From positions 1-33,019 of the forward strand of contig CAMWWU010000005.1 in assembly GCA_947178025.1 (NCBI GenBank): a stretch of DNA of 33,019 nucleotides, written 5' to 3'. This DNA is from an uncultured Alistipes sp. GTDB taxonomy: Bacteria; Bacteroidota; Bacteroidia; Bacteroidales; Rikenellaceae. A program made the translations under genes and the position numbers. A model generated the notes under the pieces. The model worked only from the letters and a program-made list of their open reading frames with translations. It was not told where the DNA came from and did not search any database. This document shows positions 6,809-14,994 of the stretch, one piece after another (the first letter of the stretch is position 1; each line of letters starts with the position of its first letter).

Positions 6809-8443
6809 ATGCAAAACCCGAACGAAAACCACGTCATCGGCGTCGATTTCGGCAGCGACTCGGTCCGCTGTCTGATCGTCCGCACGGCCGACGGCCGCGA
6901 AATCGCCTCGGCAGTCGTCGCCTATCCCCGCTGGAAAGCGGGTCTTTACTGCGATCCGGCCGGCAACCGCTACCGGCAGCATCCGCTCGACTACGTCGAA
7001 TCGCTGGAGCGGTGCGTCCGCGAGGCGCTGGCCGCCTGCCCGCCCGAGGTCGCCGCCTCGGTGCGCGGCATCTCCTTCGACACGACGGCCTCGACGCCGG
7101 CGCTGGTCGACCGCACCGGCACGCCGCTCGCCCTGCGCCCCGAGTTCGCCGAGCACCCCGACGCGATGTTCGTCCTCTGGAAGGACCACACGGCCCTCGA
7201 AGAGGCCGACGCCATCAACGAACGGGCCCGGCGCCGCACCCCGGACTACACGCTCTACAGCGGCGGCACCTACTCCTGCGAGTGGGCGTGGGCCAAGATG
7301 CTGCACTGCCTGAAACACGCCCCCGAACTGCTCGGCACGGCCTGCTCGTGGGTCGAGCACGGCGACTGGATGTGCGGCCTGCTCGTCGGCGACACGACGC
7401 CCGAGCGCCTCGCGCGCAGCCGCTGCATGGCCGGCCACAAGGCCATGTGGCACGAATCCTGGGGCGGTCTCCCGGCCGAGGAGTTCCTGGAAGGCATCGA
7501 TCCGCTCTTCGCCGTATTCCGCGGCCGCCTCTACGGACAGACCGTCACGGGCGGCACGCCGATCGGCGGCCTCTGCGCCGAGTGGGCCTCCCGGCTCGGA
7601 CTCCCCGAAGGCATCGCCGTGGGCATGGGGGCCATCGACTGCCACGCCGGAGCCGTCGGCGCGGGCATCACGCCGGGGACGCTGGTCAAGGTGATCGGCA
7701 CGTCGACCTGCGACATCGCCGTCGCGGAGTACGACGCCATCGGCGACCGCGCCGTACACGGCATCTGCGGACAGGTCGACGGCTCGGTGCTCCCGGGGCT
7801 CGTGGGCTTCGAGGCCGGACAGTCCGCCTTCGGCGACATCTACGCCTGGCTGCGGCGCCTGCTGGCCTGGCCCCTGCAACGGCTCGGCGGCGATCCGGAG
7901 CTCGAAGAGCGCATCCTCGGCGCCCTGACCGACGAGGCGATGCGCCTGCCGCTGACCGACGAGGATCCGGTGGCGCTCGACTGGCACAACGGCCGCCGCA
8001 CGCCCGACGCCGACTTGCGCGCCCGGGGCGCCATCGACGGGCTGACCCTCGCCACGTCGGCCCCGGCGATCTTCAAGGCGCTGGTCGAGGCGACGGCCTT
8101 CGGTTCGCGGGCCATCAACGAACGCCTCGTCGAGCAGGGCATCCCCGTCGAGCGAATCGTGGCCATCGGCGGCATCGCCCGCAAGTCGCCCTTCGTCATG
8201 CAGACCCTGGCCGACGTGATGGGGCTCCCGATCCGGGTGCTCGACAGCGACCAGGCGTGCGCGCTCGGCGCCGCGATCTTCGCGGCGGCTGCCGCCGGCG
8301 TCTACCCCACGATCGCCGCAGCGCAGCAGGCCATGTGCCCGGGATTCTCGGCCGAATACCGCCCCGATCCCGACCGTCACGCCATCTACGACCGCCTCTA
8401 CGAGCGCTACAAGCGGCTCGGCGCAGCCCAGCGCGGCGAATAA
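6809..8443 (+). CDS. araB: Ribulokinase-like FGGY carbohydrate kinase
   Basis: A 544-residue cytoplasmic kinase of the FGGY family. The N-terminal phosphate-binding motif is GVDFGSDSVR (residues 11-20). Features typical of L-ribulokinase follow: RQHPLDYVES, SFDTTASTPALVD, IGTSTCDI and GQVDGSVLPGLVGFEAGQS then AFGDIYAW. Length matches AraB (540-560). The family reaction is ATP-dependent phosphorylation of L-ribulose to L-ribulose-5-phosphate in arabinose catabolism. No araA, araD or arabinosidase gene is in the window, so a related ketose could be the substrate. It is divergent from lacI, with a consensus promoter and an operator upstream, and ends at a strong double hairpin, so it is probably transcribed alone. 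Confidence 0.85.
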   Translation: MQNPNENHVIGVDFGSDSVRCLIVRTADGREIASAVVAYPRWKAGLYCDPAGNRYRQHPLDYVESLERCVREALAACPPEVAASVRGISFDTTASTPALVDRTGTPLALRPEFAEHPDAMFVLWKDHTALEEADAINERARRRTPDYTLYSGGTYSCEWAWAKMLHCLKHAPELLGTACSWVEHGDWMCGLLVGDTTPERLARSRCMAGHKAMWHESWGGLPAEEFLEGIDPLFAVFRGRLYGQTVTGGTPIGGLCAEWASRLGLPEGIAVGMGAIDCHAGAVGAGITPGTLVKVIGTSTCDIAVAEYDAIGDRAVHGICGQVDGSVLPGLVGFEAGQSAFGDIYAWLRRLLAWPLQRLGGDPELEERILGALTDEAMRLPLTDEDPVALDWHNGRRTPDADLRARGAIDGLTLATSAPAIFKALVEATAFGSRAINERLVEQGIPVERIVAIGGIARKSPFVMQTLADVMGLPIRVLDSDQACALGAAIFAAAAAGVYPTIAAAQQAMCPGFSAEYRPDPDRHAIYDRLYERYKRLGAAQRGE

Positions 8444-8457
8444 CCCGCTCCGCGTTC

Positions 8458-8507
8458 CCGGGGAGCCGGCACCGCATCCGGCTCCCCGGCGCGCGAAAAA
8501 TCGCGCG
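8458..8507 (+). terminator. Tandem hairpin terminator after the kinase gene
   Basis: A perfect 12-bp stem CCGGGGAGCCGG/CCGGCTCCCCGG (8458-8469, 8478-8489) with an 8-nt loop is followed at once by a second stem CGCGCGA/TCGCGCG (8490-8496, 8501-8507) with an AAAA loop. There is no clear U-run, so it may end transcription less sharply or protect the 3' end. Confidence 0.65.
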
Positions 8508-8533
8508 ACGACTATAAATTAACGACAAATCAC

Positions 8534-8541
8534 TATCTTTG
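8534..8541 (+). promoter_or_regulatory. -7 promoter element for the DUF4954 cassette
   Basis: TATCTTTG matches TAnnTTTG and lies about 100 bp upstream of the DUF4954 ATG. No exact TTTG is found at -33. The element overlaps CACTATCTTT (8531-8540), whose exact reverse complement AAAGATAGTG is at 8629-8638 next to the start codon. Confidence 0.6.
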
Positions 8542-8639
8542 CGGATGCAAACGAACGATCGCATACTCGTATGCGCCAGCGGATCGCTTCCGGACGACAG
8601 GGCGCATGCGAAGCATAGATCGCCTACAAAAGATAGTGT

Positions 8640-10370
8640 ATGTCGTCATTCAGAGCATTAACCCCCGCAGAGATCTCCGCCGTCGAGGCTGCGGGCGTCT
8701 CGGCCGAGGCGTGGCCGCAGATCCGCGTCGCGAAGGATTTCCGCCCCGAACAACTGCGACAGTGCCGCCTCGAAGGGCAGGTCGAACTCGCTTCGGGAGC
8801 CCGCATATTCCGCTCCGCCGTGCGCAACTACCGCATCGGCGAGAACAGCCTCGTCGAGGGCGTGACGGCCCTCGAATGCCGCTGCCGTTCGACCTTCGGC
8901 AACGGCACGCCCGTCGCCGCGATGAACGAATGCGGCGGCCGCACCGTGAAGATCTTCGACCGCCTGTCGGCCCAGGTCGCCTACCTGATGGCCGTCTACC
9001 GCCACCGTCCGGCCCTGATCGCCGCCCTGGAGCGCATGATCGACGACTACGCCGCCGCCAGCTCGTCGCAGATCGGCGAAGTCGGCCGCGACTGCCGCAT
9101 CACCGGCGCCCGCTTCATCCGCGAGGTCCGCATCGGCGACGGGGTGACCGTCGACGGCGCCTCGATCCTCGAAAACGGCACCCTGTGCGATGGCGCCCGG
9201 ATCGGCGTGGATGTCAAGGCCTACGACTTCATCGCGGCCGAAGAGGCCCGCATCGGCAACGGCGCGACCGTCGAGCGCTGCTTCGTCGGCGAGAGCTGTA
9301 TCCTGGAGAAGGGGTTCTCGGCCGCCGAATCGCTCTTCTTCGCCAACTCGCACTGCGAGAACGGCGAGGCCGCCTCGATCTTCGCGGGCCCCTACACCGT
9401 TTCGCACCACAAGTCGTCGCTGCTCATCGCGGGCATGTTCTCGTTCTTCAACGCCGGCAGCGGCTCGAACCAGAGCAACCACCTCTTCAAGAGCGGCGCC
9501 GTACACCAGGCCGTGCACCTGCGCGGCTGCAAGTTCGCATCGAGCGCCTACGTCATGTCGCCGGCCCTCGAAGGGGCCTTCACGATGGTCATGGGCCACC
9601 ACTCCTACCACCACGACACCTCGATCTTCCCCTACTCCTATCTGATCGAGAAGGAGGGCAAGTCGATCCTCATGCCGGGAGCCAACCTCACGAGCTACGG
9701 CGCCGTGCGCGACATCGAGAAGTGGCCGGCACGCGACCGCCGCCGCATCCGGCGCGACGTCATCGACTTCGACGAATACAACCCCTACGTCACGGGGGCC
9801 ATGCTCCAAGCCGTGGACATGCTCCACCGCCTCGAAGAGCAGGATCCCGACGCCGCGCTCTACGCCTACAACAAGGTCCAGATCCGGGCCGCCGGCCTCC
9901 GCCGCGGCATCGGGCTCTACAACAAGGCCATCGTGGCGGCTCTCGGCACGATGCTCGGCAAGGGCAGCGACAGCACGGAGCACGACGGCCGGGGCCGCTG
10001 GCTCGACCTCGCCGGACAGTACATCGCCAAACGCGAGGCCGACGCCATCGTCGAGGCGATCGAGCGGGGCGAGCTGACGACCTACAGGGAGATCGACGCC
10101 CGATTCTCCGACTTCCACCTCCACTACGACGACTACGCCCGCAGCTGGGCCCTGGCCGCCTACGCCGCCCTGCTGGGCCGCACGCCGACCCGGGCGGAGA
10201 TCGACGAAGCCGTCGAGGCGGGCGCCAACGCCCACGCCGCGATGCGCCGCACGACCGATGCCGACCGCGACCGCGACTGCTCGCTCGACATGGCCGTCGG
10301 CTACGGACTCGACTGCGACGATGAACGGGAACGCCGCGACGACTACTACGCCGTGCGCGGCCTGAAATAA
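8640..10370 (+). CDS. DUF4954 family protein with beta-helix repeats
   Basis: A 576-residue, apparently cytoplasmic protein that I recognise as a Bacteroidota DUF4954-type family. Residues about 60-280 show hexapeptide-like turns (RIGENSLVEGV, IGEVGRDCRITGARFI, IGDGVTVDGASILENGT, IGNGATVERCFVGE) that suggest a left-handed parallel beta-helix, as in acyltransferases and nucleotidyltransferases. The central part has a His-rich stretch MGHHSYHHDTS and SYLIEKEGKSILMPGANLTS. The C-terminal third is helical and rich in charged residues. The biochemical function is unknown to me. It is the first gene of a tight cassette: the vWA gene begins 16 bp after its stop. Confidence 0.8.
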   Translation: MSSFRALTPAEISAVEAAGVSAEAWPQIRVAKDFRPEQLRQCRLEGQVELASGARIFRSAVRNYRIGENSLVEGVTALECRCRSTFGNGTPVAAMNECGGRTVKIFDRLSAQVAYLMAVYRHRPALIAALERMIDDYAAASSSQIGEVGRDCRITGARFIREVRIGDGVTVDGASILENGTLCDGARIGVDVKAYDFIAAEEARIGNGATVERCFVGESCILEKGFSAAESLFFANSHCENGEAASIFAGPYTVSHHKSSLLIAGMFSFFNAGSGSNQSNHLFKSGAVHQAVHLRGCKFASSAYVMSPALEGAFTMVMGHHSYHHDTSIFPYSYLIEKEGKSILMPGANLTSYGAVRDIEKWPARDRRRIRRDVIDFDEYNPYVTGAMLQAVDMLHRLEEQDPDAALYAYNKVQIRAAGLRRGIGLYNKAIVAALGTMLGKGSDSTEHDGRGRWLDLAGQYIAKREADAIVEAIERGELTTYREIDARFSDFHLHYDDYARSWALAAYAALLGRTPTRAEIDEAVEAGANAHAAMRRTTDADRDRDCSLDMAVGYGLDCDDERERRDDYYAVRGLK

Positions 10371-10386
10371 TCCAAACGACGCAACG

Positions 10387-11247
10387 ATGTACACACAGAG
10401 CATTACACACAACCACCGCACGGCATTCATCCTGCTCATCGACGCCTCGGGCTCGATGAGCGAGCCGATCGACTTCCGCGGCCAGAGCATGACCAAGGCC
10501 GCTGCGGTCGCCGCCGTCACCAACGAACTGCTGTTCGAACTCATCGAACGCGCCCGTCGCGACGACGGAGTGCGCGACTACTACGACATCGCCGTCCTGA
10601 GCTACTCGGGCGACGACGAAGTCCGCTCGCTGCTGCCGGGCGGCCGCGATCTGCTCTCCGTCCGGGAGCTGGCCGGCTTCGACTGTCCCTTGCACGACGA
10701 AACGACCGAATGCCGCCTGCCCGACGGAGGAATCTCCCTGCGCTACTCGACCGTTCCGAACTGGATCGCGCCCCGGGCCGCCGGCAAGACGCCCATGTTC
10801 GGCGCACTCTGCAAGGCCCGCGAACTCGCGGCAGCCTGGTGCAGCCGCCCCGAGCACGCCGAGAGCTTCCCGCCCGTGGTCTTCAACATCACCGACGGCG
10901 AGGCGACCGACTGCACCCACGAGGAGCTGCTCGACGCAGCCCGCCGGCTGCAAGGGCTGGGCACGGCCGACGGCAATCTCCTGCTCGTGAACATCCACAT
11001 CGCCGCGCACGCCGCCGCTCCGAGCATCTTCCTCCCCTCCGAGGAGGAGGCGACCGCCCTGCCCAACCGCTACGCCGAGCTGCTCTGCAACTGTTCGAGC
11101 ACGATGCCCGCATGCTTCGACCGGGAGATCCGCAACGCGAAACAACCGGCGGCCCGCCCGCCGTTCCGGGGCTTCTGCTACAACGCCTCGGCGACCGAAC
11201 TGCTCACGATGCTCAACATCGGCTCCATCAGCGTCAAAACCGAATAA
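10387..11247 (+). CDS. von Willebrand factor A (vWA) domain protein
   Basis: A 286-residue protein made mostly of one vWA domain. The metal-ion-dependent adhesion site is complete: D19-A-S-G-S23 (in ILLIDASGSMSEP), T135 in AGKTPMFGAL, and D170 in VFNITDGEATD. There is no signal peptide or membrane helix, so it is probably cytoplasmic, like TerY-type vWA proteins. vWA proteins of this kind usually bind a partner protein through the metal site. The next gene, starting 2 bp after its stop, encodes a kinase-like protein. This recalls vWA-kinase pairs such as the TerY-associated triads, though no PP2C phosphatase gene is present. Confidence 0.88.
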   Translation: MYTQSITHNHRTAFILLIDASGSMSEPIDFRGQSMTKAAAVAAVTNELLFELIERARRDDGVRDYYDIAVLSYSGDDEVRSLLPGGRDLLSVRELAGFDCPLHDETTECRLPDGGISLRYSTVPNWIAPRAAGKTPMFGALCKARELAAAWCSRPEHAESFPPVVFNITDGEATDCTHEELLDAARRLQGLGTADGNLLLVNIHIAAHAAAPSIFLPSEEEATALPNRYAELLCNCSSTMPACFDREIRNAKQPAARPPFRGFCYNASATELLTMLNIGSISVKTE

Positions 11248-11249
11248 CG

Positions 11250-12230
11250 ATGATCCCGTCCCTGCAAACATTCGTCCGGGCCCTGTCGACGCCCGAGCGC
11301 TCGCTGTCGAAACTCGCCGACGCACGCCCCGTGCAGAAGCCCGGCCAGCAACCCGCCCTGCGGCGCACGACCTACTTCGCAGAAACCGAGATCGTCTGGC
11401 ACGGCAAACGCTGGCTGCTCTCGCTGCCCCTTCGGGACGACGCCCTGCTTCGTGCCGAACGCACGGCTATCGCCGTCCGCCGCCTCAACAGCGCCGCGCT
11501 GACCGAATACCGCCTGCTGCCGCAAGAGCTGCACTGGCAGGACGATCTGGGCGCAACCCGCTGCTGCGACCTGCTGCTCCAGCACCTGCCCGACGGCTAC
11601 GACTTCGAGGAGGCGCTGCTGCGGCTCCGCCGCGAACCGCTGCTGCAAGCGCTCGACGACCTGCGCGGGGAGCTCCGGCGCATCGGCTTCGCGCACCGCA
11701 ATCTCAAGGCCTCCAACCTGCGCTGGTCGGCGGGGCGCTTCGTCCTGCTGCGCTACCACGACGCCCGCATCGGCGAGGGTACGGACGACGACGCGGAGGC
11801 TTTCGACGCCCTGCGCCGCCGCATCGAGGAGGTCACCGGCGGGGAGCTCGCCGCCGCACCGGCCGACGGGGAGCAGCCGCTCCGTTTCGACGGACATCTG
11901 CACGTCGGCCCGCTCTGCGAAGGGCTCGTCTGCGTCGAGGACGCGACCGGCTACGGATACGTCGACGCGCAGAACCGCCCCGTCATCGCATCGCGCTACC
12001 TCTGGGCCGCCGACTTCCGCGAAGGCCGCGCCGAGATCCGCACCGCCGACGGCATGGGGCTCATCGACCGCGAAGGCCGGGAGGTGATCCCCGCCCGCTA
12101 CGAAATCGTGGAGTACGACGCCCCGCGAAGCCTCCTCTTCGTGCGGCAGGAGGGTCTCTGGGCCCGTTTCGACCTGCAAGGCAACCGGCTCACGGAGTTC
12201 CTGCCGCGGGACGAAGCGTTCGACGAATAG
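11250..12230 (+). CDS. Kinase-like (probable pseudokinase) protein with C-terminal WG repeats
   Basis: A 326-residue protein starting at the ATG 2 bp after the vWA stop. Residues about 40-200 resemble a protein-kinase-like fold with a catalytic-loop sequence H149-R-N-L-K-A-S-N156, where the usual catalytic Asp of HRDLKxxN is Asn151. No DFG is seen downstream, where VLLRYHDAR stands in its place. Residues about 215-315 hold WG/KWG-like repeats (YGYVDAQNRPVIASRY, MGLIDREGREVIPARY, LWARFDLQGNRL). The protein probably cannot phosphorylate by the standard mechanism and may be a scaffold or signal-binding partner of the vWA protein. The fold call is inference from short motifs. The WG repeats are clearer. 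Confidence 0.72.
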   Translation: MIPSLQTFVRALSTPERSLSKLADARPVQKPGQQPALRRTTYFAETEIVWHGKRWLLSLPLRDDALLRAERTAIAVRRLNSAALTEYRLLPQELHWQDDLGATRCCDLLLQHLPDGYDFEEALLRLRREPLLQALDDLRGELRRIGFAHRNLKASNLRWSAGRFVLLRYHDARIGEGTDDDAEAFDALRRRIEEVTGGELAAAPADGEQPLRFDGHLHVGPLCEGLVCVEDATGYGYVDAQNRPVIASRYLWAADFREGRAEIRTADGMGLIDREGREVIPARYEIVEYDAPRSLLFVRQEGLWARFDLQGNRLTEFLPRDEAFDE

Positions 12231-12289
12231 CCCCGGCACCGGAATTGCGCCACGACAAAAAAACGAATAACGAATCATCGCATAACAAC

Positions 12290-13210
12290 ATGGAAGAAGT
12301 AAAAGTACTGATCATCGGCAGCGGCCCGGCAGGATACACCGCCGCCATCTATACCTCGCGCGCCAACCTCTCGCCCGTGCTCTACGAGGGCATCGAACCG
12401 GGCGGGCAGCTCACGACGACGACCGAAGTGGAGAACTTCCCGGGATACCCCGAGGGCGTAGACGGCAATCAGATGATGGCCGACATGCGCCGGCAGGCGG
12501 AGCGCTTCGGCGCCGACATCCGCACGGGCGTCGTCACGACCCTCGACCTCTCGTCGCGTCCGTTCCACGTCGTCGTGGACGGAGAAAAGGAGATCGCCGC
12601 CGAGAGCATCATCATCGCCACGGGCGCCTCGGCCAAATACCTGGGCCTCCCCTCCGAGGCGAAGTTCCGCGGCCAGGGCGTCAGCGCCTGCGCCACGTGC
12701 GACGGCTTCTTCTACCGCCGAAAGGACGTCGCCGTAGTCGGCGGCGGCGACACGGCGTGCGAAGAGGCCACCTACCTCGCCTCGCTCTGCCGCAAGGTCT
12801 ACCTGATCGTCCGCAAACCCTATCTGCGCGCCTCGAAAGCGATGCAGGAGCGCGTGTTCCGCACCCCCAACATCGAAGTCCTCTTCGAGCACAACACCGC
12901 CGAAGTGCTGGGCGACGAGTCGGGCGTGACGGGCGCCCTGCTGCGCCGAAACGACGGCTCGGAGACGAAGATCGACATCGCGGGCTTCTTCCTCGCCATC
13001 GGCCACCACCCCAACACGGAGCTCTTCGCCGATCAGCTGGAGCTCGACGCCGAGGGCTACATCAAGGTCGACGGCTCCTCGTCGCGCACCTCGATCGAGG
13101 GCGTCTTCGCCGCCGGCGACGTGAAGGATCCCCACTACCGCCAGGCCATCACGGCCGCCGGCTCGGGATGCGTGGCGGCGCTCGACTGCGAACGCTTCCT
13201 GCTGCGCTGA
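12290..13210 (+). CDS. trxB: Thioredoxin reductase
   Basis: A 306-residue flavoprotein that reduces thioredoxin with NADPH in the cytoplasm. FAD motif GSGPAG is at 10-15, followed by EPGGQL. The redox pair is C134-A-T-C137. The NADPH motif GGGDTA is at 151-156, and the second FAD site is GVFAAGDV near the end. The usual HRR of the NADPH-phosphate pocket reads V174-R-K here, with R180 kept. Length is typical. The start chosen is the ATG at 12290, preceded by the A-rich leader common in Bacteroidota. An in-frame TTG at 12245 is less likely. It precedes rnz by 19 bp and is probably co-transcribed with it. Confidence 0.95.
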   Translation: MEEVKVLIIGSGPAGYTAAIYTSRANLSPVLYEGIEPGGQLTTTTEVENFPGYPEGVDGNQMMADMRRQAERFGADIRTGVVTTLDLSSRPFHVVVDGEKEIAAESIIIATGASAKYLGLPSEAKFRGQGVSACATCDGFFYRRKDVAVVGGGDTACEEATYLASLCRKVYLIVRKPYLRASKAMQERVFRTPNIEVLFEHNTAEVLGDESGVTGALLRRNDGSETKIDIAGFFLAIGHHPNTELFADQLELDAEGYIKVDGSSSRTSIEGVFAAGDVKDPHYRQAITAAGSGCVAALDCERFLLR

Positions 13211-13229
13211 CGCCCCCGAAAGAGAGACG

Positions 13230-14180
13230 ATGAGCTTCAGCATCACCATCCTCGGCTCCTCCTCGGCCAAACCGACCGCCAACCGCCATCCGTCGGCGCA
13301 GGCGGTGAACATCCACGAGCAGTACTACCTCGTGGATGCGGGCGAGGGCGTGCAGCAGCAACTGATCCGCTACGGCATCAACCCCCTGAAACTACGTGCG
13401 GTCTTCATCTCGCACCTGCACGGCGACCACGTTTTCGGGCTCTTCCCGCTGCTCTCGACGCTGGGGCTCTACGGACGCCGCACGGCCCTGACCGTCTACG
13501 CCCCGGCGCCGTTCGGCGAGCTGCTCGACTGCCATCTCCGCTACTTCGACAGCGACCTGCCCTACCCGGTCCTCTGGCACGAGGTGCACACCACGCAGCA
13601 CGAGCTGCTGCTGGAGAACCGCACGCTCGAAGTGTGGAGCGTCCCGCTGCGCCACCGCGTACCGTGCGCCGGCTTCCTCTTTCGCGAGAAGGAGCCTCCG
13701 CTGAACATCGACAAGTTCCAGATCGCGAAATACGGGCTCTCGATCGCCCAGATCACTGCCGCGAAGCGCGGCGAGCCGGTCGCGCTCGACACGGGCGAGG
13801 TGCTGCCCAACGAGGTGCTGACCTACCGCCCCTACGCCCCGCGCTCCTACGCCTACCTCTCGGACACGAACTACTCGGCCAAGGCGGCCGGATTGTGTTC
13901 GGGGGTCGACCTGATGTACCACGAGGCGACCTACGCGGCCTCCGAGCAGCGTCTCGCCGCCGACCGGGGCCACTCGACCTCCGCAGACGCCGCCAAGGCA
14001 GCCCTCAGAGCGGGTGCCCGACGCCTCGTGATCGGCCACTACTCGTCGCGCTACAAGGACGAGGGGCAGCTGGTCGAGGAGGCCCGGCAGCTCTTCCCGG
14101 CGACCGACGCCGCCGTCGAGGGGCGCCGTTTCACCATAGAGAAAACAACGGCGGCACAAAAACAAGCAATCGAACGATGA
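13230..14180 (+). CDS. rnz: Ribonuclease Z
   Basis: A 316-residue metallo-beta-lactamase-fold endonuclease that trims the 3' ends of tRNA precursors. The zinc motif HLHGDH is at residues 62-67, preceded by VDAGEG. Later landmarks are YLSDTNYS, MYHEATYA, the RNase Z-type GHSTSADAA and IGHYSSRY. Length matches the short bacterial form (about 300-320). The stop codon overlaps the start of the following methyltransferase gene (ATGA), which implies translational coupling within the trxB-rnz-methyltransferase unit. Confidence 0.95.
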   Translation: MSFSITILGSSSAKPTANRHPSAQAVNIHEQYYLVDAGEGVQQQLIRYGINPLKLRAVFISHLHGDHVFGLFPLLSTLGLYGRRTALTVYAPAPFGELLDCHLRYFDSDLPYPVLWHEVHTTQHELLLENRTLEVWSVPLRHRVPCAGFLFREKEPPLNIDKFQIAKYGLSIAQITAAKRGEPVALDTGEVLPNEVLTYRPYAPRSYAYLSDTNYSAKAAGLCSGVDLMYHEATYAASEQRLAADRGHSTSADAAKAALRAGARRLVIGHYSSRYKDEGQLVEEARQLFPATDAAVEGRRFTIEKTTAAQKQAIER

Positions 14181-14920
14181 CGAAAGCCGAAATACAACTC
14201 GTCCGCTCGCTGGCCGACAAACGCGGCCGCACCGAGCACGGACTCTTCGTCGCCGAGGGCGAAAAGCTCATCGGCGAACTGCGCGCCTCGCACCTGCGAG
14301 TCCGGAAAATCTTCGCCCTGGAGGGGGTGTTCGAGGGCCGGGAGGTCGAAACCGTCGCCCCGCGCGACATGGAGCGGCTGTCGCTGCTCAAAACCCCGGG
14401 CAATTCGCTGGCTCTGGTCGAGATACCCCGCCGCGAACTCCGTCCCGAACGGCTCGGGGAGCGTCTCACGCTGGCGCTCGACGACGTGCAGAACCCCGGC
14501 AACCTGGGCACCATCGTCCGGCTGGCCGACTGGTTCGGCATCGAAGAGATCGTCTGCTCGCCCGCCACGGCCGACTGCTTCAACCCCAAAGTCGTGCAGG
14601 CCACGATGGGGGCGATCCTCCGCGTGAAGATCCACTACGCCGAACTCGCCCCGCTGCTCGCGGGCGCCGCCGCACGCCGGGTTCCGATCTACGGCACGTT
14701 CCTCGAAGGGGAGGACATCTACCGCTCGGAGCTCTCCGAGGCGGGCATCATCGTCATGGGCAACGAAGGGCGCGGCCTGACGGAGGCGACGGCCCGCACC
14801 GTGACGCACAAACTCTTCATTCCGCCCTATCCGGCCGACCGGCGCAGCTCCGAATCGCTCAACGTCGCCATCGCCACAGGCATCGTCTGCGCGGAGTTCC
14901 GTCGCCGAATGCACCCATAG
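14177..14920 (+). CDS. TrmH/SpoU-family RNA 2'-O-methyltransferase
   Basis: A 247-residue SPOUT-class methyltransferase that should methylate a ribose in rRNA or tRNA using S-adenosylmethionine. The N-terminal substrate-binding domain opens with LVRSLADKRGRTEHGLFVAE. The catalytic domain has the SpoU motifs 1 (DDVQNPGNLGTIVRLADWFG), 2 (IVMGNEGRGL) and 3 (LFIPPYP then SESLNVAIATGI). The trefoil-knot SAM site is intact. It starts within the rnz stop codon (ATGA). The exact target nucleotide cannot be told. RlmB and TsnR-like enzymes are alternatives. Confidence 0.9.
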   Translation: MTKAEIQLVRSLADKRGRTEHGLFVAEGEKLIGELRASHLRVRKIFALEGVFEGREVETVAPRDMERLSLLKTPGNSLALVEIPRRELRPERLGERLTLALDDVQNPGNLGTIVRLADWFGIEEIVCSPATADCFNPKVVQATMGAILRVKIHYAELAPLLAGAAARRVPIYGTFLEGEDIYRSELSEAGIIVMGNEGRGLTEATARTVTHKLFIPPYPADRRSSESLNVAIATGIVCAEFRRRMHP

Positions 14921-14964
14921 CAGGATTTTTTCGGCGGAAAAACCGAATCGTCCGGAATATTTTA

Positions 14965-14972
14965 TAACTTTG
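14965..14972 (+). promoter_or_regulatory. -7 promoter element for pdxA
   Basis: TAACTTTG matches TAnnTTTG and lies 22 bp before the pdxA ATG at 14995. No exact TTTG stands at the expected -33 position. Confidence 0.55.
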
Positions 14973-14994
14973 TGAGTTGAAACGCATACATTAC

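Noticed and set aside
10710..11249. Upstream extension of the kinase-like/WG gene into the vWA gene
   Set aside because: The extension overlaps the complete vWA gene out of frame and has low-complexity Arg-rich sequence. The ATG at 11250 follows the vWA stop by 2 bp.
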